Assembly (NCBI GenBank): GCA_018267925.1
Contig: JAFDXO010000196.1
Coordinates: 62,001-126,000 of the forward strand
Length of the DNA stretch: 64,000 nt
Reading direction: 5' to 3'
Source: Bacteroidota bacterium
GTDB taxonomy: Bacteria > Bacteroidota > Bacteroidia > Chitinophagales > Chitinophagaceae
Shown: positions 1-8,493 of the stretch, one piece after another
Numbering within the stretch: position 1 is the stretch's first letter
How the letters are laid out: every line of letters begins with the position of its first letter
Position numbers and translations under genes: made by a program
Notes under the pieces: generated by a model
What the model was told of the DNA's origin: nothing
Databases searched by the model: none
The model's input: the letters and a program-made list of their open reading frames with translations, nothing else

Positions 1-1
1 C

Positions 2-871
2 TTAGTTCTATTGCTGTTGATTCGAGTCATTTTTTTCTTTCCTCTTTTTCTTTCCGATTTAGATTCTCAAAATAAGGGTAGTGAGTTTTTATCTATTGTA
101 GCGGCTCTATCCCTTTGTGGGTCTGCTAATTTGCTGATTGCCCATCGCCATGCTTTGGCAGATTTTTGTCTAATATCAGCCATTTTTTTATGGACTGTAT
201 TTTCCTATGGTTTTCTTTTTAAAATGGTTCGGAGGAATCGGAAACATTCGCTTTATCAGGGCATTGACGGAGCTTGGCTATTATTGGTCGTGTCTTTAGA
301 GGGGCTATCTATACTCAGTAATTTATTAGCTGAAATTCACCCGCCAATTCATGAGCTTTTATTCTTAATTGCGCTTGGGTTTCATTTGCTTGGCATGTGG
401 TTCTATTTAACCATCATCATGCTTTTATTTTACCGACTACTATTCTTGCCTTGGCGTGATTTAGATTTTAATGCTTCATATTGGATTACGATGGGTGCAG
501 CTAGCATCATTACACTGGCCGGATCTATGTTTATTCAATCGCTTCCACAAAGCAATTTATTGGATAGCATCATTCCAAGCATCAAAGTGGCAACAATCTT
601 TTTTTGGGTTGTAGCCTGCTGGTGGATTCCTTTATTGGTATATTTAGAAATAGAGAAGCTTCGTCATACATCGTTTCGATACCATGCAGGAAGTTGGAGC
701 TTTGTGTTTCCATTGGGTGTCTTCACCATGTGCACTTGGCATCTGGCGCAAGTCATGCAAATCCCCTACCTGAAACTGATTCCTGAAAAAACTATTTTTT
801 TAGCTTGGATAGCATGGATTGTTGTCTTTATAGCCATGTGTCAAAAATGGATAACTGCCAAAAAAAATTAA
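2..871 (+). CDS. TDT-family (TehA/SLAC1-like) membrane transporter, 5' partial
   Basis: The reading frame is open to the left edge, so the N-terminus is missing; 289 residues remain of a family usually near 320-330. About eight hydrophobic segments are visible. Segments such as 'GAWLLLVVSLEG', 'YWITMGAASIITLAG' and 'SWSFVFPLGVFTMCTW' match the pattern of the tellurite-resistance/dicarboxylate transporter family (TehA, Mae1, SLAC1), whose members move small anions such as malate or sulfite through the inner membrane. The substrate cannot be told from sequence. An apparent TTG start at position 11 is probably only internal. The gene ends about 145 bases before umuD, with no clear terminator between them. 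Confidence 0.65.
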   Translation, partial: LVLLLLIRVIFFFPLFLSDLDSQNKGSEFLSIVAALSLCGSANLLIAHRHALADFCLISAIFLWTVFSYGFLFKMVRRNRKHSLYQGIDGAWLLLVVSLEGLSILSNLLAEIHPPIHELLFLIALGFHLLGMWFYLTIIMLLFYRLLFLPWRDLDFNASYWITMGAASIITLAGSMFIQSLPQSNLLDSIIPSIKVATIFFWVVACWWIPLLVYLEIEKLRHTSFRYHAGSWSFVFPLGVFTMCTWHLAQVMQIPYLKLIPEKTIFLAWIAWIVVFIAMCQKWITAKKN

Positions 872-949
872 AGAAAACTACTCTTTGAAATTTTACTTCA
901 ACTACACCTCTGCTCCACCTTATTATAGAGCATATCAATAACAAACTAC

Positions 950-962
950 GCCTAAAATAGGC
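950..962. promoter_or_regulatory. Candidate operator: 13-bp palindrome before the umuDC cassette
   Basis: The arms GCCTA and TAGGC flank AAA and form a perfect inverted repeat about 55 bases upstream of the preferred umuD start. Its position before an SOS-type operon suggests a LexA-like or other repressor site. This is inference only; no second copy was found in the window. Confidence 0.3.
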
Positions 963-1016
963 TACTTTTAAACTGTGATAAAAAAGGAGGAAATATACTC
1001 TCCGGGTAAAATAGCA

Positions 1017-1466
1017 ATGGCTCCATTAAAACTTCATACCGGCAACCTAATTGACATTTTTTCGGCAGACACCGCATCAACATTAGAGTTGCCCTATGTG
1101 AATGCAAACATTAGTGCGGGATTTCCCTCGCCAGCCTTAGATTTTATTGACCTGACCATTGACCTAAACAAGCATCTCATCAAACACCCTTCTGCCACTT
1201 TTTACGGGCGTGTGAAAGGAGTATCCCTCAAAAACGCAGGGATTGATGATGGCGATTTGCTAATCATAGACCGAAGCATTGAACCCACGAATGGTAAAAT
1301 TGCAGTTTGTCATATAGATGGAGAGTTTACCGCCAAACGAATTAAGATAGCTAAAGGTGAGATTTGGTTAAATCCTGAAAATGAGAAATATCAACCCATT
1401 CGAGTAACGGAAGAAAACAATTTCTTGATCTGGGGGATTGTTACACACGTTATTAAAGACGTTTAA
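1017..1466 (+). CDS. umuD: UmuD-like S24 self-cleaving protease, DNA polymerase V accessory subunit
   Basis: The 149-residue protein has the LexA/UmuD autoprotease fold. With the ATG at 1017 the cleavage site is A34-G35, the nucleophile is Ser70 in 'RVKGVSL' and the general base is Lys107 in 'FTAKRIK'. Each lies ten residues after its E. coli UmuD counterpart (C24-G25, S60, K97), which supports intact chemistry. In the family, RecA filaments trigger self-cleavage to UmuD', which activates UmuC for translesion synthesis. A GTG at 975 would add 14 residues, but a GGAGG (986-990) lies inside that extension, so 1017 is preferred; the GGAGG is 26 bases from it, an unusually long distance. There is no helix-turn-helix, so it is not a LexA repressor. 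It is followed six bases later by umuC. Confidence 0.88.
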   Translation: MAPLKLHTGNLIDIFSADTASTLELPYVNANISAGFPSPALDFIDLTIDLNKHLIKHPSATFYGRVKGVSLKNAGIDDGDLLIIDRSIEPTNGKIAVCHIDGEFTAKRIKIAKGEIWLNPENEKYQPIRVTEENNFLIWGIVTHVIKDV

Positions 1467-1471
1467 AGAAA

Positions 1472-2734
1472 ATGTTTGCCCTCATTGATTGTAATAATTT
1501 TTACGCTTCGTGCGAAAGAGTTTTTCGTCCAGACCTAAACGGAAAACCGGTTGTTGTATTATCCAACAATGATGGTTGCGTGATTGCACGCAGCAACGAA
1601 GCTAAAGCAATTGGCATTCCAATGGGTGCACCTGCTTTTGAATACGAAAGCCTCTTTCAGCAACATCAGGTGTATGTCTTTTCCGCAAATTTTGCTTTGT
1701 ATGGCGATATGTCAAACCGAATAATGACCATTCTTTCCAACTATTCGCCAGAAATGGAAATTTATAGTATTGATGAATGTTTTTTAAGGCTAAACGGCTT
1801 CGGCAAACATTTTAGCTTACAAGATTATGGTGAACAGATGCGCTTGCAAGTAACCAAGTGGACGGGAATTCCCATCAGCATTGGCATAGCTACCACAAAA
1901 TCACTTTCCAAACTGGCTAACCGCATTGCTAAAAAATTTCCAGAAAAAACAAAAGGAGTATATATCATTGACAGTGAAGAAAAGCGAATCAAAGCCCTAA
2001 AATGGCTGAAAATAGAAGATGTATGGGGCATTGGCAAGCAACATGCAAAACGACTCCATACCCAACAAGTTACTTCAGCCTATGACTATACACTGCTGCC
2101 TGATGATTGGGTAAGAAAAAATATGTCCGTTGTCGGCTTGCGCCTCAAGCACGATTTGCAAGGCATCCCAACACTTGATTTAGAGGATGTGCAACCCAAG
2201 AAAAACATTGCAACTACCCGAAGTTTTGAATCCAACTATACCCAATTCGAGCAGTTGAACGAGCGCATTGTTACGTTTGCCGGTTCGTGTGCCGAAAAGT
2301 TGCGCAAACAAAAATCTTGTTGCCAATCACTCATGGTTTTTATTCACACCAACGGACACAGAAAAGATTTACCCCAATACAACCAAAACATTGTGGTGAA
2401 ACTCCCCTTCCCTACCCATTCAAGCATCGAGCTTGCCCGCTTTGCATCGCAAGCATTAAAACTCATTTTTAAACAAGGCTATGCCTATAAAAAAGCCGGA
2501 GTCATAGTGCAAGACTTTATACCTGAAAATGTGCTGCAAACAACCCTTTTTGAAAACAGAAATGAAAGACATATTCCGCTCATGAAAACCATAGATCAAC
2601 TCAATGCTCGCTATGGACAACAAAAAATTCGCTTAGCCAGCCAAGATCTAAAACGGGTGTGGAAAATGAAGCAAGAAAAACTATCGCCACGCTACACAAC
2701 CCAACTAAGCGACATCATTACCATAAACGTATAA
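1472..2734 (+). CDS. umuC: UmuC-like Y-family DNA polymerase V catalytic subunit
   Basis: The 420-residue protein matches the E. coli UmuC length. It opens with the palm motif '[18 protein letters not shown]', and the metal ligands fall at Asp6, Asp101 and Glu102 ('YSIDECF'), the same numbers as in E. coli. Helix-hairpin-helix and little-finger regions follow, and a beta-clamp-binding motif 'QTTLFE' lies near residue 355, where E. coli UmuC carries QLNLF. It carries out error-prone synthesis past DNA lesions with UmuD'2. It sits between umuD and an SRAP gene with gaps of 5 and 3 bases, so the three are almost certainly one operon. No truncation or frameshift is seen. Confidence 0.93.
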   Translation: MFALIDCNNFYASCERVFRPDLNGKPVVVLSNNDGCVIARSNEAKAIGIPMGAPAFEYESLFQQHQVYVFSANFALYGDMSNRIMTILSNYSPEMEIYSIDECFLRLNGFGKHFSLQDYGEQMRLQVTKWTGIPISIGIATTKSLSKLANRIAKKFPEKTKGVYIIDSEEKRIKALKWLKIEDVWGIGKQHAKRLHTQQVTSAYDYTLLPDDWVRKNMSVVGLRLKHDLQGIPTLDLEDVQPKKNIATTRSFESNYTQFEQLNERIVTFAGSCAEKLRKQKSCCQSLMVFIHTNGHRKDLPQYNQNIVVKLPFPTHSSIELARFASQALKLIFKQGYAYKKAGVIVQDFIPENVLQTTLFENRNERHIPLMKTIDQLNARYGQQKIRLASQDLKRVWKMKQEKLSPRYTTQLSDIITINV

Positions 2735-2737
2735 GAC

Positions 2738-3340
2738 ATGTGCTTTCATTCCAAACAATCAAAATCAGCACAAGAATTAAAACATCGGTTTCAGGCAAAT
2801 ATAAAAGATGACAACCTCATTCAGCCCAGCGTTTACAATGGCTTTCAATATCCCAAAACACCCGTCATCACCAATAAACAACCCAACGAAATACAACTCT
2901 ACGCATGGGGGTTAATACCCTTTTGGGCTAAGGACAATTCGATAAGAAAAAATACACTCAACGCCAAAATTGAAACCATTCATCAAAAGCCCAGCTTTAG
3001 AAATGTAATCAACAACCGTTGTTTGGTACTTGCAGACGGTTTTTATGAATGGCAATGGTTAGACCCTAAAGGGAAGCAAAAGCAAAAATATGAATTGACC
3101 TTACCGGATCATGAAACATTTGCCTTTGCCGGATTGTGGAGTGAATGGATTGATAAATCAACCGGCGAAATCATTTATACCTATACAATCTTGACAACAG
3201 AGGCAAACGAGTTGATGAGCAAAATTCACAACACCAAAAAACGAATGCCCATTATCCTTTCTCAGGATAACGAACAAGATTGGTTAAAAGGTGAAAACCT
3301 AATCATGCAAAATGACAGAATTCAGGCAACCGAAGTATAA
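2738..3340 (+). CDS. yedK: SOS-response-associated peptidase (SRAP), abasic-site DNA crosslinker
   Basis: The 200-residue protein begins Met-Cys, and Cys2 becomes the N-terminal catalytic residue. The other active-site residues are present: Asn75 in 'NAKIET', Glu104 in 'DGFYEWQW' and His164 in 'HNTKKRMPII'. In YedK/HMCES these form a stable thiazolidine crosslink to abasic sites in single-stranded DNA and so protect them from error-prone bypass. It lies three bases after umuC. A mutagenic polymerase and an abasic-site shield encoded together make a coherent lesion-handling cassette. Slightly short for the family (about 220) but complete. Confidence 0.9.
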   Translation: MCFHSKQSKSAQELKHRFQANIKDDNLIQPSVYNGFQYPKTPVITNKQPNEIQLYAWGLIPFWAKDNSIRKNTLNAKIETIHQKPSFRNVINNRCLVLADGFYEWQWLDPKGKQKQKYELTLPDHETFAFAGLWSEWIDKSTGEIIYTYTILTTEANELMSKIHNTKKRMPIILSQDNEQDWLKGENLIMQNDRIQATEV

Positions 3341-3365
3341 AAATTACCACCAAAAATGGGATAAC

Positions 3366-3863
3366 ATGAAAACGATTACATACATTGCACTAACCTCTAT
3401 ACTCCTTTCTTGTCATCAACAAGAAAATCCTTCTAAAAACTGGCAAACACAAATTGACAGCTTACAATCAACCATAAAGGATAGCTATAAACCCGGCTTT
3501 GGAGAGTTTATGAGCAGCATTCAAGTACATCATGAAAAGCTATGGTTTGCCGGAATAAATCAAAATTGGAAATTGGCAACATTTGAAATAAACGAGATTA
3601 AAGAAAGCATAAGCAACATCAAAAAATATTGTGCCGACAGACCCGAAGTGCAATCGTTGGACATGATTGAAGATCCACTATCCAATATCAGTATCGCTAT
3701 TGAGAAAAAAAGCATGCCTAATTTCAAAAATGGATTCACTCTCTTGACCAGTACCTGCAACAGTTGTCACCAAACCACAAACCACGGATTCAATGTAATA
3801 ACCACACCTGTCACTCCGCCGTTTAGCAATCAGAATTTCAAGGTGGGAATAAAATCTCAATAA
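3366..3863 (+). CDS. Cytochrome c'-like lipoprotein with C-terminal CNSCH haem motif
   Basis: The start at 3366 gives a lipoprotein signal with lipobox 'ILLSC' (Cys16), so the protein is probably anchored in an envelope membrane facing the periplasm. The rest is predicted largely helical, with a single haem-attachment motif CNSCH at residues 131-135, close to the C-terminus. That is the layout of class II (c'-type) cytochromes: a four-helix bundle with the haem site in the last helix. The frame stays open upstream to 3312, inside the SRAP gene, but that start would bury the signal peptide. Redox or gas binding is likely; the partner is unknown. No terminator separates it from the SOS cassette, so co-transcription is possible. 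Confidence 0.6.
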   Translation: MKTITYIALTSILLSCHQQENPSKNWQTQIDSLQSTIKDSYKPGFGEFMSSIQVHHEKLWFAGINQNWKLATFEINEIKESISNIKKYCADRPEVQSLDMIEDPLSNISIAIEKKSMPNFKNGFTLLTSTCNSCHQTTNHGFNVITTPVTPPFSNQNFKVGIKSQ

Positions 3864-3902
3864 CCATTGAACCGCCCCTGCAAACAACAATTAAGCAGGT
3901 TT

Positions 3903-4301
3903 TCAAAAGTTTTGCAGGCCTGCAAATAAGGTTTCTAACTTTTGCTTCTTTACAATCTTTTGCCATTGTCGCCCATTGGCAATCATGCGAGTACCACACA
4001 TTGCTACAAAGTCAGTCACAACCTCATTTTTATTCACTTCTACTAACGTTGCAATAAAACACACTTCTTCTTCCACTAATGCCGGCGACAAGTGCCGAAT
4101 ATCAATACCCGTACCAATACCTTCTTCATCTTCATCTTTCATTTCCAACACAAATAGTCGCCCACTCCATTCCGCATCGCGAGCCAAAGCAAAAGTGGCA
4201 TAAACAGGATGCACTTCACCACTGTCGAATGTTGCCGAATCTGCTGCTTGCACTTTGCGAAGAAATTTTTTTGTATCGCCTGCCTGAAAAGGGTTGTGCA
4301 T
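3903..4301 (-). CDS. FlK-like hotdog-fold thioesterase family protein
   Basis: The 132-residue protein has the pattern of the fluoroacetyl-CoA-thioesterase-like hotdog family: 'EEGIGTGIDIRHLSPAL', then 'IATLVEV', then a C-terminal strand containing the 'G..WQKIV' pattern. Such proteins hydrolyse acyl-CoA thioesters, but most chromosomal members have no known substrate, and fluoroacetate is not implied here. It is a single gene, convergent with the cytochrome c'-like gene at 40 bases distance and divergent from the metal cassette. The last codons contain a perfect 16-bp palindrome (3911-3926), which may be accidental. Confidence 0.55.
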   Translation of the reverse strand: MHNPFQAGDTKKFLRKVQAADSATFDSGEVHPVYATFALARDAEWSGRLFVLEMKDEDEEGIGTGIDIRHLSPALVEEEVCFIATLVEVNKNEVVTDFVAMCGTRMIANGRQWQKIVKKQKLETLFAGLQNF

Positions 4302-4414
4302 ATCCCGAAGTTTGAAGATTAAAGAAAAGCTAAACGAATAAAATTACAAGAAGATATTCAATTCTTGCAACTCTTAACCATTCACCATACTACAATGAAT
4401 TCAATTAATTTTTG

Positions 4415-4422
4415 TACCTTTG
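4415..4422 (+). promoter_or_regulatory. Bacteroidota -7 element TACCTTTG before the metal cassette
   Basis: This is an exact match to TAnnTTTG, 14 bases upstream of the ATG at 4437. No good TTTG lies at the expected -33 spacing, so an activator may be needed. The short leader supports 4437 as the start codon. Confidence 0.5.
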
Positions 4423-4436
4423 CACACAGGTTTGTG

Positions 4437-4850
4437 ATGAAAAAGTTGCTTGTCATACCGATTATGATTCTGTATCTGCTTGCTGCAAGTGGAGTGCTGA
4501 TACATGTTCATTACTGTGGCAACAATCTTGAGTCTTGGAGCGTCAATAGCAAATCGGATGGATGTGAAGATGAAGCTTGTGAAAATGAACAACAAAAAAG
4601 TGATGATTGTTGTAAAGACAAAGTCATAGCGGCAAAAGTTGTACAAGATCAGCACATTACCGACTTTGTCAAAATCAATTTACTAAAGACATTTTTTGAG
4701 CCGGCATCTTCGCACGGTCTATTTAGTATCGTTTCCGAACATTTTTCCAAAACAGTCTTTCATCACCTTATTCAACCCAATGCACCACCCGGGCGTTGGC
4801 AAAATATTCCGCTATATAAATTACACACACAGTTCACCTATTATGGTTAG
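4437..4850 (+). CDS. HYC_CC_PP family membrane/periplasmic protein
   Basis: The 137-residue protein has one N-terminal hydrophobic segment. It also carries the three signatures that name this Bacteroidota family: His-Tyr-Cys in 'HVHYCG', a Cys-Cys pair in 'DDCCKD' and a Pro-Pro in 'APPGR'. An acidic, Cys-rich stretch between them (CEDEACENEQQ) could bind metal. The function is not established; the family recurs beside heavy-metal-associated domains and TonB receptors, as here. The frame is open from 4365, but the ATG at 4437 sits just after a -7 element and begins the hydrophobic segment. It is the first gene of a three-gene cassette. Confidence 0.7.
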   Translation: MKKLLVIPIMILYLLAASGVLIHVHYCGNNLESWSVNSKSDGCEDEACENEQQKSDDCCKDKVIAAKVVQDQHITDFVKINLLKTFFEPASSHGLFSIVSEHFSKTVFHHLIQPNAPPGRWQNIPLYKLHTQFTYYG

Positions 4851-4926
4851 CCCAATTTGATTTTTCTTCTTAATCAAAATCAAATTGGATATCATTTCTT
4901 TTAATCGTAATAAATTTTTGTGAACA

Positions 4927-5268
4927 ATGAAATCAATTATCATTTTCATCTTTTCTGCTTTATTAAGCAGCGCAGCTTTAGCACAAAGCGACATAAAAAC
5001 TGATAGCTTTAAAGTAGATGGCAACTGCAATATGTGTAAAAAGCGCATTGAGGAAGCTGCTTATGTAAGAGGCGTAAAACGTGCAGAATGGAACGAGGCA
5101 ACACACATGCTAACCGTTATCTATCGTTCTTCCAAAACAGACGAGAAAACCATTTCTCAAAGTGTAGCAAAAGCAGGGCATAGCAGCGACTTTACAACAG
5201 CAGCCGAAAAGGATTATAACAACCTACCCGATTGTTGCCATTACAAAACCAACACTTGTAGCCACTAA
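4927..5268 (+). CDS. Secreted heavy-metal-associated (HMA) domain protein
   Basis: The 113-residue protein has a clear signal peptide (residues 1-19, cut after 'AALA') and then one HMA-like ferredoxin fold with the metal site Cys34-x-x-Cys37 in 'GNCNMCKKRIE'. This is the CopZ/Atx1 type of copper-binding motif, but in the periplasm. An added C-terminal tail with Cys-Cys-His and Cys-x-His could bind a second metal. It is probably a periplasmic metal shuttle or scavenger serving the TonB receptor that starts 11 bases after it. Copper is the usual ligand of such motifs; the identity is inferred. Confidence 0.75.
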   Translation: MKSIIIFIFSALLSSAALAQSDIKTDSFKVDGNCNMCKKRIEEAAYVRGVKRAEWNEATHMLTVIYRSSKTDEKTISQSVAKAGHSSDFTTAAEKDYNNLPDCCHYKTNTCSH

Positions 5269-5279
5269 CCCAACATCTC

Positions 5280-7298
5280 ATGAACAAATACATGCTATTG
5301 CCGGCAACGGCAATAATGGCTTTCGTATATACTTCGGTTGATGCGCAAGACAGTTTGAAAAATCACAAGTTAGACGAAGTCATTATTCGACAAAAGCAGA
5401 AAGCAACAACCATCAGCTCAATCAGCACCCTTAAAACTGAGAATATAGGCACACGAGAATTGCTGAAAGCCGCGTGTTGCAACCTCAGCGAAAGCTTTGA
5501 AACAACACCTAGTGTAGATATAGCCTTTACAGATGCCGTAACAGGATATAAGCAAATACAAATGCTGGGGTTAGCCGGAGCCTACACCTCAATAACACGA
5601 GAAAATATACCGGATGCTCGGGGCCTTATTGCTATTACGGGGCTTACATTTACCCCTGGCACATGGATAGAAAGCATGCAATTGAGCAAAGGCACCGGCA
5701 GTGTGGTAAATGGTTATGAAAGTGTAGCCGGACAAATCAATGTTGAGTGGAAAAAGCCTTTTGATGACAAACAAGAAAAGCTGTTGCTAAACCTTTATCA
5801 AAGCTCTCAAGGACGCACAGAAGGAAATGCTGTTTACACTAAAAAACTAAACAGCAAACTATCCACCAATCTCTTCTTGCATGGGCGATCACAATGGCTG
5901 AAATTAGATGAAAATAAGGATGGATTTTTAGATCAACCCCTTGACAAACAATTTATCGGTGCCAACCGTTGGTTTTGGTTTGGTCCCAATAATTGGGAAG
6001 TACAAGCAGGGGTCAAAGCCGTGTATGTGAATAATATAGGCGGGCAATGGAACTACGAAAAAGGCACAGAGCAAATTGCCGGAAATCCGTGGGGTTTTCA
6101 ACTCAATATGCAACGGTATGAGGGCTGGGCTAAAATTGGCAAAATATTACCCCGCAAAGCTACCAGTGTAGGGCTACAATTATCTGCCATACACCATCAA
6201 CAAGATGCCGTGTATGGCAGTCGAAATTACGATGCACTACAAAATAGTTTTTATGCAAACCTGATCTATCAAACTTATGTAGGCAATACCAATCACACCC
6301 TGAAAGCAGGAGCCAGCACTCTTATAGATAATTATGATGAAAATTTTGCTGCTCAAAAATATGCTCGAGTTGAAACTGTTCCCGGCGTATTTGCAGAGTA
6401 TGCTTATAATGGGAAAAACTGGAACCTGATTGGTGGTTTGCGTGCTGATTATCACAGCATTTTCGGTGCGTTTGTTACACCAAGATTACATTTGCGTTAT
6501 GCACCATTTCCTCGCACAGTGATTCGTGCATCCGTAGGTCGGGCACAGCGAACAGCCAACATCTTTGCCGAAAACATGGGCTATATGGCCAGCAATCGAG
6601 CCTTTATTATTCAAACAACTGAAACCGGTAAAGCGTATGGACTTAATCCTGAAGTTGCTTGGAATATGGGCGTAAATCTGACCCAAAAGTTTCAATTAGA
6701 TTACAGAGATGGCAGCTTTGGTGTAGATTATTATTACACCCGGTTCAACAACCAGATAGTTGTAGATGTTGAAGACCCCGGTTCCGTACGGTTTTACAAC
6801 CTTTCGGGCTTATCGTTTGCCCATAGTTTGCAAGGACAATTTGATTATGAACTGCTTCACAATTTTGACCTTCGTTTAGCTTATCGTTGGTATGATGTAA
6901 GAACGACTTATAGTGGTGAATTAAAAGAGAAGCCCTTAGTCGCTGCCCATCGAGCATTTGCAAATTTGGCTTATGAAACTCGCAACAAATGGCGTTTTGA
7001 TGTTACGGTGCAATGGGTAGGTACCAAACGAATTCCATCTATGTGGGGAAAGAATGGAACTACAATTATGCCTGATTCTAAATCGCCCGATTTTGTGATG
7101 CTGAATGCTCAACTCAGTAAAACATGGAAAGAAAATTTTGAATTGTATCTCGGCGGTGAAAATCTCACTAACTACATGATGCACCACCCGGTCATGGGGG
7201 CACAAAATCCTTATGGAAAAACGTTTGACGCTTCAATGACATGGGGACCGATTATGGGTGTGAATGTGTATGCCGGAATGCGTTGGAAATTAAGATAA
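5280..7298 (+). CDS. TonB-dependent outer-membrane receptor, probable metal-complex uptake
   Basis: The 672-residue protein has a signal peptide ending 'TSVDA', a TonB-box-like 'LDEVIIRQK' near residue 31, a plug domain to about residue 165 and then a beta-barrel rich in alternating aromatic strands. It lacks the N-terminal carboxypeptidase-like domain common in Bacteroidota receptors. The plug contains a Cys-Cys pair in 'KAACCNLSESFET', which suggests a thiol-liganded metal such as copper. Linkage to HYC_CC_PP and HMA genes makes it the import step of a metal cassette. The final gene is followed by a strong terminator. Substrate is inferred from context only. Confidence 0.8.
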   Translation: MNKYMLLPATAIMAFVYTSVDAQDSLKNHKLDEVIIRQKQKATTISSISTLKTENIGTRELLKAACCNLSESFETTPSVDIAFTDAVTGYKQIQMLGLAGAYTSITRENIPDARGLIAITGLTFTPGTWIESMQLSKGTGSVVNGYESVAGQINVEWKKPFDDKQEKLLLNLYQSSQGRTEGNAVYTKKLNSKLSTNLFLHGRSQWLKLDENKDGFLDQPLDKQFIGANRWFWFGPNNWEVQAGVKAVYVNNIGGQWNYEKGTEQIAGNPWGFQLNMQRYEGWAKIGKILPRKATSVGLQLSAIHHQQDAVYGSRNYDALQNSFYANLIYQTYVGNTNHTLKAGASTLIDNYDENFAAQKYARVETVPGVFAEYAYNGKNWNLIGGLRADYHSIFGAFVTPRLHLRYAPFPRTVIRASVGRAQRTANIFAENMGYMASNRAFIIQTTETGKAYGLNPEVAWNMGVNLTQKFQLDYRDGSFGVDYYYTRFNNQIVVDVEDPGSVRFYNLSGLSFAHSLQGQFDYELLHNFDLRLAYRWYDVRTTYSGELKEKPLVAAHRAFANLAYETRNKWRFDVTVQWVGTKRIPSMWGKNGTTIMPDSKSPDFVMLNAQLSKTWKENFELYLGGENLTNYMMHHPVMGAQNPYGKTFDASMTWGPIMGVNVYAGMRWKLR

Positions 7299-7330
7299 CG
7301 ATTTCCTTTGTCAACTTTCAATCCAGCTGT

Positions 7331-7366
7331 AACCTCCTGAATCATTCGGGAGGTTATTTGTTTTTT
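7331..7366 (+). terminator. Rho-independent terminator after the TonB receptor
   Basis: The arms 7331-7340 and 7346-7355 form a 10-bp stem with one G-T wobble around a 5-base loop, followed by a T-rich run with TTTTTT at 7361-7366. Confidence 0.8.
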
Positions 7367-7422
7367 AGTCCATTGAATACTCATTGAACAAAATGCTCAT
7401 CATTGGAAATTTGTCTTGAAAA

Positions 7423-8493
7423 CTAAATGGGTACAACTACTTTCAGTAAAACAGGAATTCCCTTTTTCCCTTTTACCTTAACGGAGGAAAGCGAAACGCC
7501 TCTATTCATATCTACATCATACAGCAAAACATCTGTTCCATAGCCTAAATCAACGACAATTCGATCGTCCACAACCCAACCTAAAGGTGCAATAGATGAT
7601 CCCTTATACACTACCCCTTTTGACGTTTTCATGTCTTCATCTAAAATAATGCTGACAAAATCGCCCTCTTCAAATTTCTTATCGGGTTTGATATGCGCCG
7701 AGACATAAAATGTGGTATCTGTGGGTTTCCTTTTTTTATCTTTATTTAAACCTACGGAATGAAATACCGCATCGTCGTCATTTCCTGAAAAGCTCCCTTC
7801 ACCTCGACGTTTGCTTGAGCTGGAAAACACATTATATCCAAACTTAGACAGGTATAATTCAGGATATTCAAACAATTGTTTGACGGCAATTATTTTATAA
7901 ACATAGACAGCAGTTTCGTCGTTCAGCTGCATAGAAAAATAATCGGTTCCTTGTGCATGAACACGCTTTGCGATATTGCCAATTCCAAAATTATAGGCCG
8001 CACAAGTAAGCACCCATGAGGCAACTTTGGCATTCTTTTTTATGTATTCATAATTATCGCGAAGTAGTTTGCAGGCAACTGATGTTGATTTGTTAATGTC
8101 ATCCCGTTCATCAACCGGATCGCCAATCATCATCCCATAACCTTGGGCTGTAGTCGGCATAATTTGCCAAAAACCACGAGCACCCACTCGCGATTGTGCA
8201 TTTGATAAAAATCCACTTTCAACAATGGCTACATATTTTAAGTCTAACGGAAGCCCTGCTTTTTTTAAGTAGCTTTCAACTATGGGGAAATACAATCTGG
8301 CTCTTGCTCTGAGTTCAGGCAGGTTTACGTTTGGGATTTGCTTTTGTATCACATTCATTAGGCGATTGGCCACAAAATCGTTATCCATTGGAATTTGTTC
8401 GCCACAAAATTCTACAACATGCCCACAAAATGATGTGAAAGGAAACAGTAAACAGAAAGAAATACTAATGATTACTCTATTGATCCGCTTCAT
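7423..8493 (-). CDS. MltD-like lytic murein transglycosylase (SLT domain)
   Basis: The 356-residue protein has an N-terminal signal or anchor and a soluble-lytic-transglycosylase domain at about residues 65-210. The catalytic Glu92 sits in 'VAIVESGF', followed by 'GARGFWQIMPTTA' and 'CAAYNFGIGN'. It should cleave peptidoglycan to 1,6-anhydro muropeptides in the periplasm. The usual C-terminal LysM repeats of MltD are absent; the last 120 residues are a beta-rich tail I do not recognise. Its start overlaps the end of the upstream TraN-like gene by 17 bases, so the two are translationally coupled and probably act together at the cell wall. Confidence 0.85.
   Translation of the reverse strand: MKRINRVIISISFCLLFPFTSFCGHVVEFCGEQIPMDNDFVANRLMNVIQKQIPNVNLPELRARARLYFPIVESYLKKAGLPLDLKYVAIVESGFLSNAQSRVGARGFWQIMPTTAQGYGMMIGDPVDERDDINKSTSVACKLLRDNYEYIKKNAKVASWVLTCAAYNFGIGNIAKRVHAQGTDYFSMQLNDETAVYVYKIIAVKQLFEYPELYLSKFGYNVFSSSSKRRGEGSFSGNDDDAVFHSVGLNKDKKRKPTDTTFYVSAHIKPDKKFEEGDFVSIILDEDMKTSKGVVYKGSSIAPLGWVVDDRIVVDLGYGTDVLLYDVDMNRGVSLSSVKVKGKKGIPVLLKVVVPI

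Noticed and set aside
3911..3926. Perfect 16-bp palindrome TTTGCAGGCCTGCAAA
   Set aside because: It lies in the last codons of the FlK-like gene and encodes its C-terminus; it has no loop or T-run, and a single copy gives no ground for calling it an operator.
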